A stretch of DNA of 64,000 bases from Actinomycetospora chibensis (GTDB lineage: Bacteria; Actinomycetota; Actinomycetes; Mycobacteriales; Pseudonocardiaceae): positions 124,001-188,000 of the forward strand of contig NZ_JAQZAM010000004.1 of the NCBI RefSeq assembly GCF_028737215.1, in the 5' to 3' direction. This document shows positions 61,615-64,000 of the stretch, in pieces. Each line of letters begins with the position of its first letter. Within the stretch, counting starts at the first letter, position 1. Under the pieces are notes generated by a model. It had not been told where the DNA came from. It searched no databases and saw only the letters and a program-made list of their open reading frames with translations. The position numbers and the translations under genes are program-made.

Positions 61615-62292
61615 GTGGCTGACGCCGGTACCGAGCGCGGGGTGGCCCGGGTCGCCACCGCGACGACGCTGCTCGCCGGTGCCTCCGGCGCCGTCGACCT
61701 CTGGGCCGTCACGAGCCTCGGCGGCCCGTTCGCGGGCGTCGTCACGGGCAACCTCGTCACCGTCGGCGGCGCTGCCGGGCGGGGTGACGCGGCGGACCTG
61801 TGGCCGCCGTTGGTCGCGGTGCTCGGGTTCGCCCTCGGCGCGGCGGCCTGGGCCTTCGCCTGGCGTCGCCGGCCCGCCGCCGTCGCGCGGCCGCTGCTCG
61901 CCGAGCTCGTCCTGCTCGCCGCGCTCGCCGTCGCCTGGATCGTGACCGGGACGGCGCCGCAGGTGGCGACGATGATCGTGCTGCTGGGCGTCGCCGCGCT
62001 CGCGATGGGCGCGCAGAGCAGCACGGCGTTGCGGCTCGGGGAGTCGACGACCTACCTGACCGGCACGCTCACCGGGGCGACGGTCGCTCTCGTCACGGGC
62101 GGCTCGCGGCGCCGGGTGGCGGGGTTGCGTCAGCTCGTCGCGCTGGTCGTGGGGGCGACGGTGGCCGCGGTGCTGCTCGGCGTCCTGCGCTGGTCGGTGC
62201 CGGTGCTCGCCGTGCTCCTCGTGGTCGCGGCGCTCGCCGTGCTGGGACGGCCGGCGCACGTACCTCGCACAGCAGACCGCACACCCGGTTAG
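61615..62292 (+). CDS. YoaK/DUF1275-family membrane protein
   Basis: 225 residues with six membrane helices. The DUF1275 signature appears as [20 protein letters not shown] followed by [15 protein letters not shown] at the start and [36 protein letters not shown] in the middle. The GxxDA/TGN and AxGxQN-like motifs define the family, whose function is unknown. The GTG at 61615 starts 20 bp from dapD. Its stop codon TAG is reused as the first three bases of the -10 hexamer of dapE (62290-62295). Confidence 0.88.
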   Translation: MADAGTERGVARVATATTLLAGASGAVDLWAVTSLGGPFAGVVTGNLVTVGGAAGRGDAADLWPPLVAVLGFALGAAAWAFAWRRRPAAVARPLLAELVLLAALAVAWIVTGTAPQVATMIVLLGVAALAMGAQSSTALRLGESTTYLTGTLTGATVALVTGGSRRRVAGLRQLVALVVGATVAAVLLGVLRWSVPVLAVLLVVAALAVLGRPAHVPRTADRTPG

Positions 62293-62295
62293 CCT
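62290..62295 (+). promoter_or_regulatory. Leaderless -10 element of dapE, overlapping a stop codon
   Basis: TAGCCT, eight bases before the GTG at 62304. TAG of this hexamer is the stop codon of the DUF1275 gene. Confidence 0.5.
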
Positions 62296-62303
62296 CGCGG
62301 GTC

Positions 62304-63383
62304 GTGAGCGCCCCACCCGTGACCCTCGACCTGCTCGCCGACCCCGTCACGCTGACCGCGGCCCTCGTCGACGTGCCGAGCGTGTCCGGCGACGAGCGGG
62401 CCCTGGCCGACGCGGTCCAGGCGGCGCTGGCGGTCCAGGCGCCCCACCTCGAGATCCTGCGCTCCGGGGACGCGGTGCTGGCGCGCACGCGCCTGGGCCG
62501 GGCGCGGCGGGTGCTGCTGGCGGGGCACCTGGACACGGTGCCGATCGCCGACAACGTGCCGTCGCGGCGCGAGGGCGGGACGCTGTACGGCTGCGGGACG
62601 AGTGACATGAAGTCCGGGGTCGCGGTGATGACCCACCTCGCCGCCGCCGTCCGCGAGCCCGCGCACGACGTCACGCTCGTGCTCTACGACTGCGAGGAGA
62701 TCGAGTCGGCGCGCAACGGGCTCGGCCGGCTCGAGCGCGAGCACCGCGACTGGCTCGACGCCGACCTCGCGCTGCTCGGCGAGCCCACGTCCGGGCAGGT
62801 CGAGGCGGGGTGCCAGGGCACGCTGCGGGTCGTCGTGAGGACCACCGGCCGGCGCGCGCACTCGGCGCGCTCGTGGCTGGGCGAGAACGCGATCCACGCT
62901 GCGGCCCCGGTGCTGGCCCGCCTGGCGGACTACACCGCGCGTGACGTCGACATCGACGGGTGCCGCTACCGCGAGGGCCTGCAGGCGGTCCGGATCGCGG
63001 GCGGCGTCGCCGGCAACGTCGTGCCCGACGCGTGCGAGGTGACGGTCAACTTCCGCTTCGCCCCCGACCGGTCGCTCGACGACGCCCGCGAGCACGTGGC
63101 CGGAGTGCTCGACGGCTTCGACCTCGTCGAGACCGACGCCGCCGCGGGCGCGCTGCCCGGCCTCGCCGCGCCGGCTGCGGCGGACTTCGTCGCGGCGACG
63201 GGGACGACGCCGGTGGCCAAGTACGGCTGGACCGACGTCGCCCGCTTCGCCGCGCTCGGCATTCCGGCGCTGAACTTCGGCCCCGGCGACCCGAACCTCG
63301 CGCACACCCGCGAGGAGTCGGTGCCGGTCGAGGCCGTCACCGCCGCGTGCGACGTCCTGCGCGGGTACCTGACCCGCGCCTGA
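62304..63383 (+). CDS. dapE: Succinyl-diaminopimelate desuccinylase
   Basis: 359 residues of the M20 peptidase family. Metal ligands: H75 with D77 in AGHLDTVP, D101 in [10 protein letters not shown], catalytic E131 and ligand E132 in YDCEEIES, and the late histidine in [10 protein letters not shown] dimerisation lid domain is inserted ([35 protein letters not shown]). It hydrolyses N-succinyl-LL-DAP to LL-DAP and succinate, completing the branch with dapD and dapC. The GTG at 62304 has TAGCCT eight bases upstream. It is the Rv1202 counterpart. Confidence 0.96.
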   Translation: MSAPPVTLDLLADPVTLTAALVDVPSVSGDERALADAVQAALAVQAPHLEILRSGDAVLARTRLGRARRVLLAGHLDTVPIADNVPSRREGGTLYGCGTSDMKSGVAVMTHLAAAVREPAHDVTLVLYDCEEIESARNGLGRLEREHRDWLDADLALLGEPTSGQVEAGCQGTLRVVVRTTGRRAHSARSWLGENAIHAAAPVLARLADYTARDVDIDGCRYREGLQAVRIAGGVAGNVVPDACEVTVNFRFAPDRSLDDAREHVAGVLDGFDLVETDAAAGALPGLAAPAAADFVAATGTTPVAKYGWTDVARFAALGIPALNFGPGDPNLAHTREESVPVEAVTAACDVLRGYLTRA

Positions 63384-63394
63384 CCCTGCGCCGG

Positions 63395-63462
63395 AAGCGC
63401 GCGAAGGGCACCTTCAGCCGGATAGAGCGGCGAACGGTGCCTCTCGCCGGAACGGCGCGAGC
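63395..63462. other. Imperfect palindromic intergenic element after dapE
   Basis: The gap between the convergent dapE and wrbA genes contains GGGCACC...GGTGCC and CAGCCGG...CGGCGAACGG blocks that can fold into an imperfect hairpin. GCGCCGGAA and GCCGGAACGGCGC also occur. A terminator function is likely, but the structure is not a clean stem. Confidence 0.35.
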
Positions 63463-63482
63463 GGGTCGCCCGCCGGGGACGG

Positions 63483-64000
63483 TCAGATCGCCGCGACCTC
63501 GCCGCGCCCGGCGACGATCTGCCGTGTGACGGTTGCGACGCGCTGGCCGGCGTACTGCGTGGCCTGGCGCGTGTCGTCCGAGATCGGGATCGAGCCCTGG
63601 CCGTCGACGTGCGACGGGCCGTAGGGGTTCCCGGTGGTGAACTGGATCGGGTCGGTGTAGCCCGGAGTCACGAGGATGCCGCCGAAGTGGTGGATCGTGT
63701 TGTAGAGCGCGAGCAGCGTCGACTCCTGGCCGCCGTGGGCGGTCGAGGTCGAGGTGAACCCGGAGTAGACCTTGTCGGCGAGCTGGCCCTGCGCCCACTG
63801 CGGGCCGAGGGTGTCGATGAACTGCTTGAGCTGCGCGGTGACGTTGCCGTAGCGCGTCGGCGTGCCGAACACGACGGCGTCGGCCCAGAGCACGTCGTCG
63901 GCCGTGGCCTCGGGGACGTCCTGCGTCGCCTCGGCGTGCTGCGCCCAGGCCTCGTTCGCGGCGATCGCCTCGGGCGGCGCCAGCTCGTGCACCTTGCGGA
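63483..64000 (-). CDS. wrbA: WrbA-type NAD(P)H:quinone oxidoreductase (partial)
   Basis: At least 172 residues; the N-terminal flavin-phosphate loop lies beyond the end of the window. The remaining flavodoxin-like sequence has the WrbA blocks ADAVVFGTPTRYGNVTAQLK, QFIDTLGPQW, KVYSGFTSTSTAHGGQESTL and PYGPSHVDG, and ends with VTRQIVAGRG. WrbA reduces quinones by two electrons with FMN, protecting against redox cycling. The GTG at 63992 is internal, not the start. It is convergent to dapE with about 100 bp between. Confidence 0.93.
   Translation of the reverse strand, partial: RKVHELAPPEAIAANEAWAQHAEATQDVPEATADDVLWADAVVFGTPTRYGNVTAQLKQFIDTLGPQWAQGQLADKVYSGFTSTSTAHGGQESTLLALYNTIHHFGGILVTPGYTDPIQFTTGNPYGPSHVDGQGSIPISDDTRQATQYAGQRVATVTRQIVAGRGEVAAI

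Overview
This window is chromosomal DNA from a very high-GC actinobacterium. The base composition looks well above 70 % G+C, with G or C in nearly every third codon position, many GTG starts and almost no spacing between genes. Gene content and order are those of the mycobacterial/Pseudonocardiaceae core. From memory of the Mycobacterium tuberculosis map, the window follows Rv1084 (DUF255), Rv1085c (hemolysin III), Rv1086 (Z-prenyl synthase), Rv1095 (phoH2), Rv1098c fumC, Rv1099c glpX, xseB/xseA, Rv1109c, ispH, Rv1111c and ychF. It then jumps to mutT2, lpqW, mshB, Rv1171, fdxC, dapC, dapD and dapE. With the insertions between them, a Pseudonocardia- or Actinomycetospora-like organism fits best; this is inference, as there is no rRNA in the window.

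Layout. 0-13 kb holds DUF255 protein, an RHH-like regulator candidate, hemolysin III, a cis-prenyltransferase, a two-repeat secreted protein, a DUF885-like hydrolase, PhoH2, a GlxA-type regulator, GuaB1, an AlkZ-like glycosylase and a frameshifted DUF3817 gene. 13-21 kb is a run on the minus strand: lipid-droplet protein, xseA, xseB, a membrane protein, glpX, L,D-transpeptidase, fumC and an ATP-dependent DNA ligase. 21-29 kb holds ispH, a NarL-type two-component system with a Met-rich membrane protein, DUF6542, rmuC, ogt, ychF and an aldo/keto reductase. 29-45 kb is accessory: TetR/DUF1772, a relic of a BLUF-like gene, small hypotheticals, a luciferase-like monooxygenase, a VOC protein, a second two-component system whose kinase is fused to a DUF4153-like membrane domain, SMP-30, a divergent P450/MarR pair, an ECF sigma factor with a SnoaL-like tail, a GOLPH3-like protein, an MFS pump, pterin dehydratase and MutT. 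45-53 kb holds LpqW next to a complete dipeptide ABC transporter operon. 53-64 kb holds a NodA-like acyltransferase, mshB (mycothiol), fdxC-dapC, an MFS permease, a K+/H+ antiporter with its regulator, dapD, a DUF1275 protein, dapE and a truncated wrbA.

Themes. Metabolic genes are coherent: lysine/diaminopimelate synthesis (dapC, dapD, dapE), central carbon (fumC, glpX), isoprenoids (ispH and the prenyl synthase), mycothiol (mshB) and DNA repair (ogt, ligase, AlkZ-like, xseAB, rmuC). Regulation is visible in the DNA. At least fourteen genes have a TANNNT hexamer 6-8 bases before an ATG or GTG, as expected for leaderless transcripts, and six gene pairs overlap by GTGA. Several clean palindromes lie where operators should be: before the RHH gene, between P450 and marR, between tetR and DUF1772, and a CsoR-like box at 9179-9197. 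A 37-bp exact repeat within palindromic elements occurs twice in opposite orientation, once between xseA and xseB. No CRISPR array, tRNA, rRNA, insertion sequence or prophage was seen. I found no clear new multi-gene defence or biosynthetic system. The best leads are the NodA-like enzyme, the duplicated-repeat secreted protein, the kinase fusion, the dispersed palindromic element and the operators.
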